Source: Sacculina carcini (taxonomy: Eukaryota > Arthropoda > Thecostraca > Sacculinidae). Taken from it: a DNA stretch of 64,000 nt. The translations under genes were made by a program, and so were the position numbers. The notes under the pieces were generated by a model. That model was not told where the DNA came from. It did no database searches and saw nothing but the letters and a program-made list of their open reading frames with translations. Each line of letters begins with the position of its first letter. Positions within the stretch are counted from its first letter, which is position 1. Of the stretch, positions 42,748 to 55,969 are shown piece by piece. Location of the stretch: assembly GCA_916048095.2 (NCBI GenBank), contig OU696586.1, positions 7,155,749-7,219,748 of the forward strand, given 5' to 3'.

Positions 42748-44710
42748 GCACTTGCGATTACTCAGGAACATACTACTGTGTAGAAAATTTTGTGTTCTAC
42801 AAGATAAGCTATAATTTATACCCACAAATGATACAAAAAAACGTGTAAAATTGGCAAAATTCTCAAATACATCCAAAATTACACTTGAACACCGGGCGAC
42901 TAAAATTAATTCATTTTTCTACTATTTCTCAGTAACTATTTGTTATACATAAAAATAAATTATACCATCGTGCTAGATATCTTGTTTTCTACAACACGGT
43001 ATTATTCTTAATTTTCTAAAGTGTATCTGAATTTTCCAAAGTGTATCTGAAGTGTTATGAATTGCTCCGCACAACGGGCGGGTTTTAATGCTATATATCT
43101 ATATATACTATATATATATATCTATATATATATACGATATATATCTATATATATCGTATAAAAGAGTTCCTCTGTCTGTGTGTTTGTTTGTCTGTCCCAC
43201 CCTCCTTGGTCCATTTTCAGCAAGCTGCTACTCGGTAACCACTTAATGTACCCGCCAAAAATTAATACCATTACGCTGGAAATTTTCTTGTCTACACGAT
43301 AGGATAAATTTCAAATTTTAAAAATAAACCCAAAAAAAGTTATCGCGGTGAAAAGACAAAATGAACCCTGAAAAATGCGAAAATTTTGGTCAATATTCCT
43401 GCATCTACTCCTCATAAACCAGAAATGGTACAGCCAAACAAATTATACGACTGTGTAGAGAATATTCTGTTCTACGCGATAGGCTATAATTAATATCCAA
43501 AAATTAAATATAAAATATGTAAAAATGACAAAATTTCAGTCTACATTCAAAATTATATTTAAGCTCGACGCGTCCGATTTTCTGTACTTTTTTCTCTATT
43601 TCTCAGCAACTAACTATGACACCTCTAAATAAATATTACCATCATGCTGGCAATTTTGTTTTCTACAGCACGGTATACTTTTTAATTTTCCAAAGTGTAT
43701 TAAAAAATGTTACGGCGGTGTGAAGTCAAAATGACAAAGTCAAAAATGCAAAATTAGCACTGAAAAACGCGAATATTTTGGTCAATATTCCCCTATCTAT
43801 TCCTCATAAACCAGCAAAGTTACAGCTATAAAAATTATACTATTGTGTAGAAAATTTTGTGTTCTACAAGAAATATTCTAATTTATACCCACAAATGATA
43901 CAAAAAACGTGTAAAATTGGCAAAATTCTCAAATACATCCAAAATTACACTTGAACACCGGGTGACTAAAATTAATACATTTTTCTACTATTTTTCAGTA
44001 ACTATTTGTCACACATCAAAATTAATTATACCATCGTGCTAGACATCTTGTTTTCTACAATACGGTATAATTTGTAATTTTCCAAAGTGTATCTGAAGGA
44101 AGTCACGGCGGTGTAAAGTCAAATTGTCATGTTGCCAATTTGACAGCTATTATGCGCACTTGCGATTACACAGGAATATACACCGATTAAATTTCACTGA
44201 AGCCCAATCACAATTAAGAATGCATCATATTATCTCCAAGCATGGATGGTGTGGTTTTATTGCGTACAGTTTAATTAATGCTACACTATACTGAATATAA
44301 AGGCTTTATTGTCCTCAATAACGGAATATACTACTGTGTAGAAAATTTTGTGTTCTACAAGAAAAGGTATAATTTATACCCACAAATGATACAAAAAACG
44401 TGTAAAATTGGCAAAATTCTCAAATACATCCAAAATTACACCTGAACACCGGGTGACTAAAATTTATTCATTTTTCTGCCTATTTCTCAAAAACTAATTG
44501 TGACACATTAAAATGAATTATACCATCGTGCTAGAAATTTTGGTTTCTACAATACGGTATAATTCTTAATTTTCCAAAGTGTATCTGAAGGAAGTTACGG
44601 CGGTGTAAAGTCAAAATGTCATGTTGCCAATTTGACAGCTATTATGCGCACTGGCGATTACACATGAATATACACTGATTTAATTTCACTTAAGTCTAAT
44701 CACAATTGAC

Positions 44711-46675
44711 GCACTTGCGATTACTCAGGAACATACTACTGTGTAGAAAATTTTGTGTTCTACAAGATAAGCTATAATTTACACCCACAAATGATACAAA
44801 AAAACGTGTAAAATTGGCAAAATTCTCAAATACATCCAAAATTACACTTGAACACCGGGCGACTAAAATTAATTCATTTTTCTACTATTTCTCAGTAACT
44901 ATTTGTTATACATAAAAATAAATTATACCATCGTGCTAGATATCTTGTTTTCTACAACACGGTATTATTCTTAATTTTCTAAAGTGTATCTGAATTTTCC
45001 AAAGTGTATCTGAAGTGTTATGAATTGCTCCGCACAACGGGCGGGTTTTAATGCTATATATCTATATATACTATATATATATATATCTATATATATATAC
45101 GATATATATCTATATATATCGTATAAAAGAGTTCCTCTGTCTGTGTGTTTGTTTGTCTGTCCCACCCTCCTTGGTCCATTTTCAGCAAGCTGCTACTCGG
45201 TAACCACTTAATGTACCCGCCAAAAATTAATACCATTACGCTGGAAATTTTCTTGTCTACACGATAGGATAAATTTCAAATTTTAAAAATAAACCCAAAA
45301 AAAGTTATCGCGGTGAAAAGACAAAATGAACCCTGAAAAATGCGAAAATTTTGGTCAATATTCCTGCATCTACTCCTCATAAACCAGAAATGGTACAGCC
45401 AAACAAATTATACGACTGTGTAGAGAATATTCTGTTCTACGCGATAGGCTATAATTAATATCCAAAAATTAAATATAAAATATGTAAAAATGACAAAATT
45501 TCAGTCTACATTCAAAATTATATTTAAGCTCGACGCGTCCGATTTTCTGTACTTTTTTCTCTATTTCTCAGCAACTAACTATGACACCTCTAAATAAATA
45601 TTACCATCATGCTGGCAATTTTGTTTTCTACAGCACGGTATACTTTTTAATTTTCCAAAGTGTATTAAAAAATGTTACGGCGGTGTGAAGTCAAAATGAC
45701 AAAGTCAAAAATGCAAAATTAGCACTGAAAAACGCGAACATTTTGGTCAATATTCCCCTATCTATTCCTCATAAACCAGCAAAGTTACAGCTATAAAAAT
45801 TATACTATTGTGTAGAAAATTTTGTGTTCTACAAGAAATATTCTAATTTATACCCACAAATGATACAAAAAACGTGTAAAATTGGCAAAATTCTCAAATA
45901 CATCCAAAATTACACTTGAACACCGGGTGACTAAAATTAATACATTTTTCTACTATTTTTCAGTAACTATTTGTCACACATCAAAATTAATTATACCATC
46001 GTGCTAGACATCTTGTTTTCTACAATACGGTATAATTTGTAATTTTCCAAAGTGTATCTGAAGGAAGTCACGGCGGTGTAAAGTCAAATTGTCATGTTGC
46101 CAATTTGACAGCTATTATGCGCACTTGCGATTACACAGGAATATACACCGATTAAATTTCACTGAAGCCCAATCACAATTAAGAATGCATCATATTATCT
46201 CCAAGCATGGATGGTGTGGTTTTATTGCGTACAGTTTAATTAATGCTACACTATACTGAATATAAAGGCTTTATTGTCCTCAATAACGGAATATACTACT
46301 GTGTAGAAAATTTTGTGTTCTACAAGAAAAGGTATAATTTATACCCACAAATGATACAAAAAACGTGTAAAATTGGCAAAATTCTCAAATACATCCAAAA
46401 TTACACCTGAACACCGGGTGACTAAAATTTATTCATTTTTCTGCCTATTTCTCAAAAACTAATTGTGACACATTAAAATGAATTATACCATCGTGCTAGA
46501 AATTTTGGTTTCTACAATACGGTATAATTCTTAATTTTCCAAAGTGTATCTGAAGGAAGTTACGGCGGTGTAAAGTCAAAATGTCATGTTGCCAATTTGA
46601 CAGCTATTATGCGCACTGGCGATTACACATGAATATACACTGATTTAATTTCACTTAAGTCTAATCACAATTGAC
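44711..46675 (+). repeat. Satellite unit 24, mosaic of two unit subclasses
   Basis: 1,965-bp unit with both TTTACACCC (subclass shared with units 3, 7, 11, 12, 25) and CGCGAACATT (C at 45,739, shared only with unit 10). Unit 10 lacks the TTTACACCC variant, so the two diagnostic sites are in different combinations in the two units, indicating exchange or gene conversion within the array. Confidence 0.82.
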
Positions 46676-48640
46676 GCACTTGCGATTACTCAGGAACATA
46701 CTACTGTGTAGAAAATTTTGTGTTCTACAAGATAAGCTATAATTTACACCCACAAATGATACAAAAAAACGTGTAAAATTGGCAAAATTCTCAAATACAT
46801 CCAAAATTACACTTGAACACCGGGCGACTAAAATTAATTCATTTTTCTACTATTTCTCAGTAACTATTTGTTATACATAAAAATAAATTATACCATCGTG
46901 CTAGATATCTTGTTTTCTACAACACGGTATTATTCTTAATTTTCTAAAGTGTATCTGAATTTTCCAAAGTGTATCTGAAGTGTTATGAATTGCTCCGCAC
47001 AACGGGCGGGTTTTAATGCTATATATCTATATATACTATATATATATATATCTATATATATATACGATATATATCTATATATATCGTATAAAAGAGTTCC
47101 TCTGTCTGTGTGTTTGTTTGTCTGTCCCACCCTCCTTGGTCCATTTTCAGCAAGCTGCTACTCGGTAACCACTTAATGTACCCGCCAAAAATTAATACCA
47201 TTACGCTGGAAATTTTCTTGTCTACACGATAGGATAAATTTCAAATTTTAAAAATAAACCCAAAAAAAGTTATCGCGGTGAAAAGACAAAATGAACCCTG
47301 AAAAATGCGAAAATTTTGGTCAATATTCCTGCATCTACTCCTCATAAACCAGAAATGGTACAGCCAAACAAATTATACGACTGTGTAGAGAATATTCTGT
47401 TCTACGCGATAGGCTATAATTAATATCCAAAAATTAAATATAAAATATGTAAAAATGACAAAATTTCAGTCTACATTCAAAATTATATTTAAGCTCGACG
47501 CGTCCGATTTTCTGTACTTTTTTCTCTATTTCTCAGCAACTAACTATGACACCTCTAAATAAATATTACCATCATGCTGGCAATTTTGTTTTCTACAGCA
47601 CGGTATACTTTTTAATTTTCCAAAGTGTATTAAAAAATGTTACGGCGGTGTGAAGTCAAAATGACAAAGTCAAAAATGCAAAATTAGCACTGAAAAACGC
47701 GAATATTTTGGTCAATATTCCCCTATCTATTCCTCATAAACCAGCAAAGTTACAGCTATAAAAATTATACTATTGTGTAGAAAATTTTGTGTTCTACAAG
47801 AAATATTCTAATTTATACCCACAAATGATACAAAAAACGTGTAAAATTGGCAAAATTCTCAAATACATCCAAAATTACACTTGAACACCGGGTGACTAAA
47901 ATTAATACATTTTTCTACTATTTTTCAGTAACTATTTGTCACACATCAAAATTAATTATACCATCGTGCTAGACATCTTGTTTTCTACAATACGGTATAA
48001 TTTGTAATTTTCCAAAGTGTATCTGAAGGAAGTCACGGCGGTGTAAAGTCAAATTGTCATGTTGCCAATTTGACAGCTATTATGCGCACTTGCGATTACA
48101 CAGGAATATACACCGATTAAATTTCACTGAAGCCCAATCACAATTAAGAATGCATCATATTATCTCCAAGCATGGATGGTGTGGTTTTATTGCGTACAGT
48201 TTAATTAATGCTACACTATACTGAATATAAAGGCTTTATTGTCCTCAATAACGGAATATACTACTGTGTAGAAAATTTTGTGTTCTACAAGAAAAGGTAT
48301 AATTTATACCCACAAATGATACAAAAAACGTGTAAAATTGGCAAAATTCTCAAATACATCCAAAATTACACCTGAACACCGGGTGACTAAAATTTATTCA
48401 TTTTTCTGCCTATTTCTCAAAAACTAATTGTGACACATTAAAATGAATTATACCATCGTGCTAGAAATTTTGGTTTCTACAATACGGTATAATTCTTAAT
48501 TTTCCAAAGTGTATCTGAAGGAAGTTACGGCGGTGTAAAGTCAAAATGTCATGTTGCCAATTTGACAGCTATTATGCGCACTGGCGATTACACATGAATA
48601 TACACTGATTTAATTTCACTTAAGTCTAATCACAATTGAC

Positions 48641-50382
48641 GCACTTGCGATTACTCAGGAACATACTACTGTGTAGAAAATTTTGTGTTCTACAAGATAA
48701 GCTATAATTTATACCCACAAATGATACAAAAAAACGTGTAAAATTGGCAAAATTCTCAAATACATCCAAAATTACACTTGAACACCGGGCGACTAAAATT
48801 AATTCATTTTTCTACTATTTCTCAGTAACTATTTGTTATACATAAAAATAAATTATACCATCGTGCTAGATATCTTGTTTTCTACAACACGGTATTATTC
48901 TTAATTTTCTAAAGTGTATCTGAATTTTCCAAAGTGTATCTGAAGTGTTATGAATTGCTCCGCACAACGGGCGGGTTTTAATGCTATATATCTATATATA
49001 CTATATATATATATCTATATATATATACGATATATATCTATATATATCGTATAAAAGAGTTCCTCTGTCTGTGTGTTTGTTTGTCTGTCCCACCCTCCTT
49101 GGTCCATTTTCAGCAAGCTGCTACTCGGTAACCACTTAATGTACCCGCCAAAAATTAATACCATTACGCTGGAAATTTTCTTGTCTACACGATAGGATAA
49201 ATTTCAAATTTTAAAAATAAACCCAAAAAAAGTTATCGCGGTGAAAAGACAAAATGAACCCTGAAAAATGCGAAAATTTTGGTCAATATTCCTGCATCTA
49301 CTCCTCATAAACCAGAAATGGTACAGCCAAACAAATTATACGACTGTGTAGAGAATATTCTGTTCTACGCGATAGGCTATAATTAATATCCAAAAATTAA
49401 ATATAAAATATGTAAAAATGACAAAATTTCAGTCTACATTCAAAATTATATTTAAGCTCGACGCGTCCGATTTTCTGTACTTTTTTCTCTATTTCTCAGC
49501 AACTAACTATGACACCTCTAAATAAATATTACCATCATGCTGGCAATTTTGTTTTCTACAGCACGGTATACTTTTTAATTTTCCAAAGTGTATTAAAAAA
49601 TGTTACGGCGGTGTGAAGTCAAAATGACAAAGTCAAAAATGCAAAATTAGCACTGAAAAACGCGAATATTTTGGTCAATATTCCCCTATCTATTCCTCAT
49701 AAACCAGCAAAGTTACAGCTATAAAAATTATACTATTGTGTAGAAAATTTTGTGTTCTACAAGAAATATTCTAATTTATACCCACAAATGATACAAAAAA
49801 CGTGTAAAATTGGCAAAATTCTCAAATACATCCAAAATTACACTTGAACACCGGGTGACTAAAATTAATACATTTTTCTACTATTTTTCAGTAACTATTT
49901 GTCACACATCAAAATTAATTATACCATCGTGCTAGACATCTTGTTTTCTACAATACGGTATAATTTGTAATTTTCCAAAGTGTATCTGAAGGAAGTCACG
50001 GCGGTGTAAAGTCAAATTGTCATGTTGCCAATTTGACAGCTATTATGCGCACTTGCGATTACACAGGAATATACACCGATTAAATTTCACTGAAGCCCAA
50101 TCACAATTAAGAATGCATCATATTATCTCCAAGCATGGATGGTGTGGTTTTATTGCGTACAGTTTAATTAATGCTACACTATACTGAATATAAAGGCTTT
50201 ATTGTCCTCAATAACGGAATATACTACTGTGTAGAAAATTTTGTGTTCTACAAGAAAAGGTATAATTTATACCCACAAATGATACAAAAAACGTGTAAAA
50301 TTGGCAAAATTCTCAAATACATCCAAAATTACACCTGAACACCGGGTGACTAAAATTTATTCATTTTTCTGCCTATTTCTCA
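48641..50382 (+). repeat. Last, partial unit of the left array and array edge
   Basis: The unit is typical through TTTTTCTGCCTATTTCTCA. At about 50,382 the array form AAAACTAATTGTGACACATT is replaced by GGAACTGTTTGTCATACATT and divergence rises sharply. The break lies inside pair D, which therefore switches into a pair A-like half-monomer leading to a diverged module. Confidence 0.88.
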
Positions 50383-52480
50383 GGAACTGTTTGTCATACA
50401 TTAAAATTAATTATACCATCGTGCTAGAAATTTTGTTTTCTACAACACGGTATTATTCTTAATTTTCCAAAGTGTATCTGAATTTTCCAAAGTGTATCTG
50501 AAGTATTATGAATTGCTCCGCACAACGGGCGGGTTTTAATGCTATATATATACATAAAGAAGAAATAAAAGAGATCCTCTGTGTGTGTGTGTGTCTGTGT
50601 GTCTGTTCGACCCTCCTTGGTCCATTTTCTATCAGCTATTATTCGGCCACCACTCAGCCTACCCGCTAACAATTTATACCATCACGTTGGAAATTTTCTT
50701 GCCTACACTTTAGATTACATTTTAAATTTCAAAAATGAAATCAAAAAAAGTTATAGCGGTGAAAAGACAAAATGAACCCTGAAAAATGCGAAAATTTTTG
50801 TCAATTTTCTGAAGACTACTCCTCCTAAACCAGCAATAGTACAACTATAAAAATTATACCACTGTGTATAAAATTTTCTCTTCTACTCAAAGAAATATAA
50901 TTTATACCTAAAAATTGAATATAAAACATGTAAAATGGAAAACAATCAATCTACATTCAAAATTTTATTTAAACTTCACGCGTCCGATTTTCTATACTTT
51001 TTTCTCTATTTCTCAAACACTAATAATCACACATCTAAATAAATAATACCATCATGCTGGGAATTTTGTTTGCTACAACACGGCATAATTTTTAATTTTC
51101 GAAAGTGTATTAAACAAAAGTTACGGCGGTGTGAAGTGTAAATGACAAAAAAGCAAAAAGGCAAAATTAGCACAAAAAACGTGAATATTTTGGTCAATAT
51201 TCTGCTATCTATTCCTCATAAACCAGCAATGGTACAGCTATAAAAATATACTATTGTGTAGATAATTTTGTGTTCTACAAGAAAAGTTATAATTTATACC
51301 CACAAATGATACAAAAAACGTGTACAATTGGCAAAATTCTCAAATACATCCAAAATTACACTTGAACACCGGGTGATTAAAATTAATTCATTTTTCTACC
51401 CATGTCTCAGGAACTATTTGTCACACATTACAATACATTATACCATCGTGCTAGAAATTTTGTTTTCTACAATACGGTATAATTTGTAATTTTCCAAAGT
51501 GTATCTGAAGGACGTTACGGGGGTGTAAAATCAAACGGACATATTGCCAATTTGACAGCTATTATGCGCACTTGCGATTACACAGGAATATACTACTGTG
51601 TAGATAATTTTGTGTTCTACAAGATAAGTTATAATTTATACCCACAAATGATACAAAAAACGTGTAAAATTGGCAAAATTCGCAAATACATCCAAAATTA
51701 CACTTGAACAACGGGCGACTAAAATTAATTCATTTTTCTACTATTTATCAGTAACTATTTGTTATACATAAAAATAAATTATACCATCGTGCTAGAAATT
51801 TTGTTTTCTACAATACGGTATAATTTGTAATTTTCCAAAGTGTATCTAAAGGAAGTTACGGCGATGTAAAGTCAAAATGTCATGTTGCCAATTTGACAGC
51901 TATTATGCGCACTTGCGATTACACATGAATATACACTGATTTAATTTCACTGAAGTCCAATCACAATTTACGCACTTGCGATTACACAGGAATATACTAC
52001 TGTGTAGAGAATTTTGTGTTCTACAATATAAGCTATAATTTTTACCCAAAAATGGTACAAAAAACGTGTAAAATTGGCAAAATTCTCAAATACATCCAAA
52101 ATTACACTTGAACACCGGGCGACTAAAATTAATTTATTTTTCTACTATTTCATAGTAACTATTTGTTATACATAAAAATAAATTATACCATCGTGCTAGA
52201 AATCTTGTTTTCTACAATATGGTATAATTTGTAATTTTCCAAAGGGTATCTGAAGGAAGTTACGGCGGTGTAAAGTCAAAAGGACATATTGCCAATTTGA
52301 CAGCTATTATGCGCACTTGCGATTACACAGGAATATACACCGATTAAATTTCACTGAAGCCCAATCACAATTAAGAATGCATCATATTATCTCCAAGCAT
52401 GGATGGTGTGGTTTTTTTGCGTACAGTTTAATTAATGCTACACTATACTGAATAGAAAGTCTTTATTGTCCTCAATATTT
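50383..52480 (+). repeat. Diverged satellite-related segment flanking the array
   Basis: Contains the same building blocks as the array unit but with many substitutions and in a different order: half-monomer, GC-motif module, lone half-monomer (about 50,650-50,850), B-like pair (about 50,860-51,250), C-like pair (about 51,260-51,590), then D-like (about 51,595-51,960) and A-like (about 52,000-52,300) pairs. It ends with the conserved linker, including GAATGCATCATATTATCTCC. The divergence suggests an older, non-homogenised relative of the array unit. No credible open reading frame is present. Confidence 0.85.
50508..50650 (+). repeat. Diverged GC-motif module with short microsatellite
   Basis: ATGAATTGCTCCGCACAACG begins the module, as in the array, but the long TA microsatellite and palindrome are replaced by a short TATATATACATAAAGAAG stretch. 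It continues with AAATAAAAGAGATCCTC, a (GT)n run at 50,581-50,594 and CCTCCTTGGTCCATTTTCT. This may show the module before microsatellite expansion. Confidence 0.75.
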
Positions 52481-54018
52481 ACACATCAAATGTTCCGCAC
52501 GACGGGCGGGTAAAATGCTACTTGGAACAAAGTAAGCTACTGAATTTTACTGTGTAATTTAATTGGTTTAATTTCAAGTTGCATACGCTTAAGTTGCATA
52601 AGGATACGGGTTGTAATATTATGCAATGCCAAGTATATGCATATGCTGTTTTAGAGGAAGCATTAATCTGGAATTATAGAGATATTTCATTGTTTTGACA
52701 GTGTTACACCTCTGAATTACTACACACGAAGGACGGGTGTGAATTTGAGCAGTGTTGAGGGAAAAACATCGTCAATAATTAAAACAAGAATTTACAAATT
52801 TGACTTTTCTATTGGTCGTTTTTCATCAATTTTCTTTGTGTTTGTTTCGTGTTTGAGTTCTGAATTATTCCGCACGACGGGCAGCATTAAATATGAGGCG
52901 GATTGTGGAAAAACATGTTTTCTAAATTGAAACATAAATTTTACATTTAGACTTTTATATTAGCTAAAACTTTCCTGTGGGTTTGTATTTCTTTTTCAAT
53001 TTGCACTAATTTTTTTATGAATTGAATATTAATTATATTTTATAAACTGTTCCGCACGACGGGTGAATTAAATGTATCTATAAAGAGTGGGTTTAAATGA
53101 TAGCGAGGTATATGATATTTTGCTAGCAGTAAATATTCTAGCGATAAAAGTAGGATAGCTCTTAAGCAAATGATTTTGGAGAATGATGTGAACCTTTAAA
53201 TATATTTTGCGATCTGATGATATATGTATTAGGAATAATACGTAGCAAAATATAGATTGCATAATATAATATCGGCTGTAATATCAAGGGCTGTAATATC
53301 GGTGTAATCCAAAAAATAACAACTGTATGAATATGATGCATTAGTGGAAGCATTAACCGGGAATTATGAGATAATATGATAATGGTGTATAATTATATCG
53401 CAATATGCAACAAATGTGAATTTAGCTGCCTTACAGTTTGGTCCCGATACTAAATTGGCGGGTTGAGAGAAAAGTATTGGTGGGCCGCGTGTTTGGGACC
53501 CCTGGGGTAGATATTCTCAGTCTTATGATTACAAATTATGATCGCATCAGTATATTTTGTGATCACCTGCTAATAAGTTAAATCACCTCAGACTAGGCTG
53601 AGAGCGGTCAAGATTGGATGATTGGGTTGGGTTGGGTAGGTTTGACTCAGGTTATATTTGGTTTTAATGATAGCGGAAAATATATAAATTTTAACAATAA
53701 ATATTATAGCGTAAAAAGTGAAATAGTACTTAAGCAAATGATATTGGGGAATGATGTTAAGTAATAAATATAGTTTGGAAACATTCTGATGAAAAGATTT
53801 CATCATCTTTCATTGTTTGTTTCGTGTTTGTGTTCTGAATTATACCACACGACGGGCAGATTTATATATCAGGCGGGTTGAGGAATAATATTTGTCAAAA
53901 TAAGAACAAAAATATTCACATTTAGACTTTTCTATTGGTTAAGATATTTATAGGTTACATTTTTTGGTTTTCAATTTGTATTCACTATATTTTATGGATT
54001 TGATATGAATTTTATTGT
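52481..54018. other. AT-rich intergenic region with dispersed GC-rich motif copies
   Basis: No gene is recognisable. Copies of the motif (core CCGCACGACGGGC) lie near 52,491, 52,861, 53,047 and 53,836, with a more degenerate copy near 52,711. Several are preceded by GTTCTGAATTA or GAGTTCTGAATTA and followed by a GAGGCGGRTTG-type sequence, so more than the core motif is conserved. Small open frames are short, AT-driven and unlike known proteins. Confidence 0.6.
53481..53504 (-). mobile_element. Possible hAT (Charlie-like) transposon terminus
   Basis: GGGCCGCGTG followed by TTTGGGACCCCTG resembles, in reverse complement, the CAGGGGTCCCAAA-type terminal inverted repeat of hAT-Charlie elements. 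No matching opposite terminus or 8-bp target duplication was found nearby, so this could be a solo relic or a chance match. Confidence 0.3.
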
Positions 54019-54443
54019 ATGAATTGTTCCGCACGACGGGTGGGTTTAAAAAAGTGTTTTAGATCATTTTTTCAAATGGTTCATTTAAAAAAGGTAATTT
54101 TTTTTACAAATAAAAATGTTCTGCGGGCAGCAACTATAGACAATAGAACGTTCAATTTCCCATGTAGAATTAATCCATACACAAAACCAATGGATTTGAC
54201 ATCAAATATGAATTTTATTGTATGAATTGTTCCGCACGACGGGCGGGTTTAAAAAAAGTGTTTCCATTTTTTAGTTCATTTTTTGCAAATGGTTCATTTA
54301 AAAAAAGTATTTTTTTAAAAATAAAAATGCTCCGCGGGCAGCAACTATAGACAATAGAACGTTCAATTTACCCTGTAGAATTAATCCATACACAAAACCA
54401 ATGGATTTGACTTCAAGATGCAGAACGGATCGTGTTCGAGTTC
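54019..54443 (+). repeat. Tandem pair of ~203-220-bp GC-motif repeats
   Basis: Two successive copies start at 54,019 and 54,222, each beginning ATGAATTGTTCCGCACGACG. Both then run through GTTTAAAAAA, AAATGGTTCATTTAAAAAA, GCGGGCAGCAACTATAGACA and CAAAACCAATGGATTTGAC. They are clearly related to the 449-bp repeats downstream, which share the CGCGGGCAGCAATAAAACG and AATGGATTTGACTTCAAGA blocks. Confidence 0.82.
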
Positions 54444-54623
54444 TGAATTATTCAGCACGACGGGCGGGTTTAAAAATGACTCAGGCAGACTGAGGGGAAA
54501 TATTTTGTCGAAATAAAAATAATTAAACTTATAATTTTCAATTGATTAATATTTTTATGAGTGTACCCTATTTCATTTTTATTTTTTCATATTTTTTCAT
54601 GAATTGAATATGAATTTCATGTT
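54444..54623. other. AT-rich spacer with one GC-rich motif copy
   Basis: A motif copy GAATTATTCAGCACGACGGG starts near 54,445 and is followed by AT-rich sequence ending ATGAATTTCATGTT. It resembles the second half of the downstream 449-bp repeat. No gene is seen. Confidence 0.55.
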
Positions 54624-55969
54624 ATGAATTGCTCCGCACAACGGGCGGGTTTTAATGCTATATATATACATAAAGAAGAAATTATCTGTCTGTCTGTGTA
54701 TGTATGCTTGAATATGAGGTGACATAATTGCGCTGGTTCATGGTTCGCTGGTTCAATGATCAGGGGCTTGAAACGCAAACGAAGCGATGGCTCATTTTTA
54801 TGAATTAAAAATGTCCCGCGGGCAGCAATAAAACGTTCAATTTCACCGTATAGAATGAATTCATATACAAAACTAATGGATTTGACTTCAAGAACCAGAA
54901 CGGATGGTGTTCGAGTTCTGAATTATTCCTCACGTCGGGCGGGTATAAATATGAGGCGGGTTGAGTGAAAATATTTTGTCAAAATAAAATTAAAAATAAT
55001 GAAATTTAGACTTTTTAATTGATTAAGGTCTTCATGAGTTTGCCTTATTTATTTTTAATTTGCAATATTTTTATGAATTGTTCCGCACAACGGGCGGGTT
55101 TTAATGCTAGTATATACATAAAGAAGAAATTATCTGTCTGTCTGTGTATGTATGCTTGAATATGAGGTGACATAATTGCGCTGGTTCATGGTTCGCTGGT
55201 TCAATGATCAGGGGCTTCAAACGCAAACGAAGCGATGGCTCATTTTTATGAAATAAAAATGTCCCGCGGGCAGCAATAAAACGTTCAATTTCACCGTATA
55301 GAATGAATTCATATACAAAACTAATGGATTTGACTTCAAGAACCAGAACGGATGGTGTTCGAGTTCTGAATTATTCCTCACGTCGGGCGGGTTTAAATAT
55401 GAGGCGGGATGAGTGAAAATATTTTGTCAAAATAAAATTAAAAATAATGAAATTTAGACCTTTTAATTGATTAAGGTTTTCATGAGTTTGCCATATTTTT
55501 TTTTAATTTGCAATATTTTTATGAATTGCACCGCACAACGGGCGGGTTTTAATGCTATATATATACATAAATAAAAAATTATCTGTCTGTCTGTGTATGT
55601 ATGCTTGAATATGAGGTGACATAATTGCGCCGGTTCATGGTTCGCTGGTTCAATGATCAGGGGCTTCAAACGCAAACGAAGCGATGGCTCATTTTTATGA
55701 AATAAAAATGTCCCGCGGGCAGCAATAAAACGTTCAATTTCACCGTATAGAATGAATTCATATACAAAACTAATGGATTTGACTTCAAGAACCAGAACGG
55801 ATGGTGTTCGAGTTCTGAATTATTCCTCACGTCGGGCGGGTTTAAATATGAGGCGGGTTGAGTGAAAATATTTTTTCAAAATAAAATTAAAAATAATGAA
55901 ATTTAGACCTTTTAATTGATTAAGGTTTTCATGAGTTTGCCTTATTTGTTTTTAATTTGCAATATTTTT
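54624..55969 (+). repeat. Three tandem 449-bp repeats
   Basis: Near-identical units start at 54,624, 55,073 and 55,521 (periods 449, 448 and 449 bp). Each has two versions of the GC motif. The first, CTCCGCACAACGGGCGGG in the first copy, sits at the unit start and is followed by a TCTGTCTGTCTGTG tract. The second, CCTCACGTCGGGCGGG, starts about 296 bp later, so motif spacing alternates 300/150. Between them lie GGTTCAATGATCAGGGGCTT and CGCGGGCAGCAATAAAACG. A fourth copy starts at 55,970 but switches after the motif into the satellite-type module. Confidence 0.93.

Larger units (their letters stand above)
1..50382 (+). repeat. Tandem satellite array, 26 head-to-tail ~1.96-kb units
   Basis: The same ~1,963-bp sequence recurs without gaps and in one orientation. 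Taking the phase from the window start (GCACTTGCGATTACTCAGG), units start at 1, 1964, 3927, 5892, 7442, 9405, 11368, 13333, 15298, 17261, 19226, 21191, 23156, 25121, 27084, 29047, 31012, 32977, 34940, 36903, 38854, 40805, 42748, 44711, 46676 and 48641. Most are 1,963 or 1,965 bp; the 2-bp difference lies in the TA microsatellite. Exceptions are 1,550 bp (fourth), 1,951 bp (20th and 21st) and 1,943 bp (22nd). Neighbouring copies differ by only a few substitutions, implying recent amplification or strong homogenisation. The 1,965-bp class (3, 7, 8, 10-13, 16, 17, 24, 25) includes a subclass with TTTACACCC instead of TTTATACCC near unit position 98 (3, 7, 11, 12, 24, 25). The array continues beyond the left edge. 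A centromeric or pericentromeric role is possible but not shown by sequence. Confidence 0.97.

Noticed and set aside
1..50382. CRISPR-like or rDNA-like array
   Set aside because: The period is ~1.96 kb with no unique spacers, no rRNA sequence, and eukaryotic transposons nearby.
50424..50775. Overlapping 82- and 64-codon ORFs at the array edge
   Set aside because: Opposite-strand frames across a (GT)n run and the GC-motif module, with low-complexity His/Thr and Cys/Val runs.
53625..53645. TTGGG-type run (GGGTTGGGTTGGGTAGG) as an interstitial telomere
   Set aside because: Only about three imperfect copies; too short to support a telomeric origin.
53068..53806. Minus-strand ORFs of 63-72 codons in the AT-rich flank
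   Set aside because: Ile/Leu/Tyr-rich frames expected by chance in AT-rich DNA; overlapping each other and without family similarity.
54425..54445. GTTCGAGTTC before the GC motif as a Pol III B box of a SINE
   Set aside because: About 9 of 11 consensus positions match, but no matching A box or poly-A/terminator arrangement was found.
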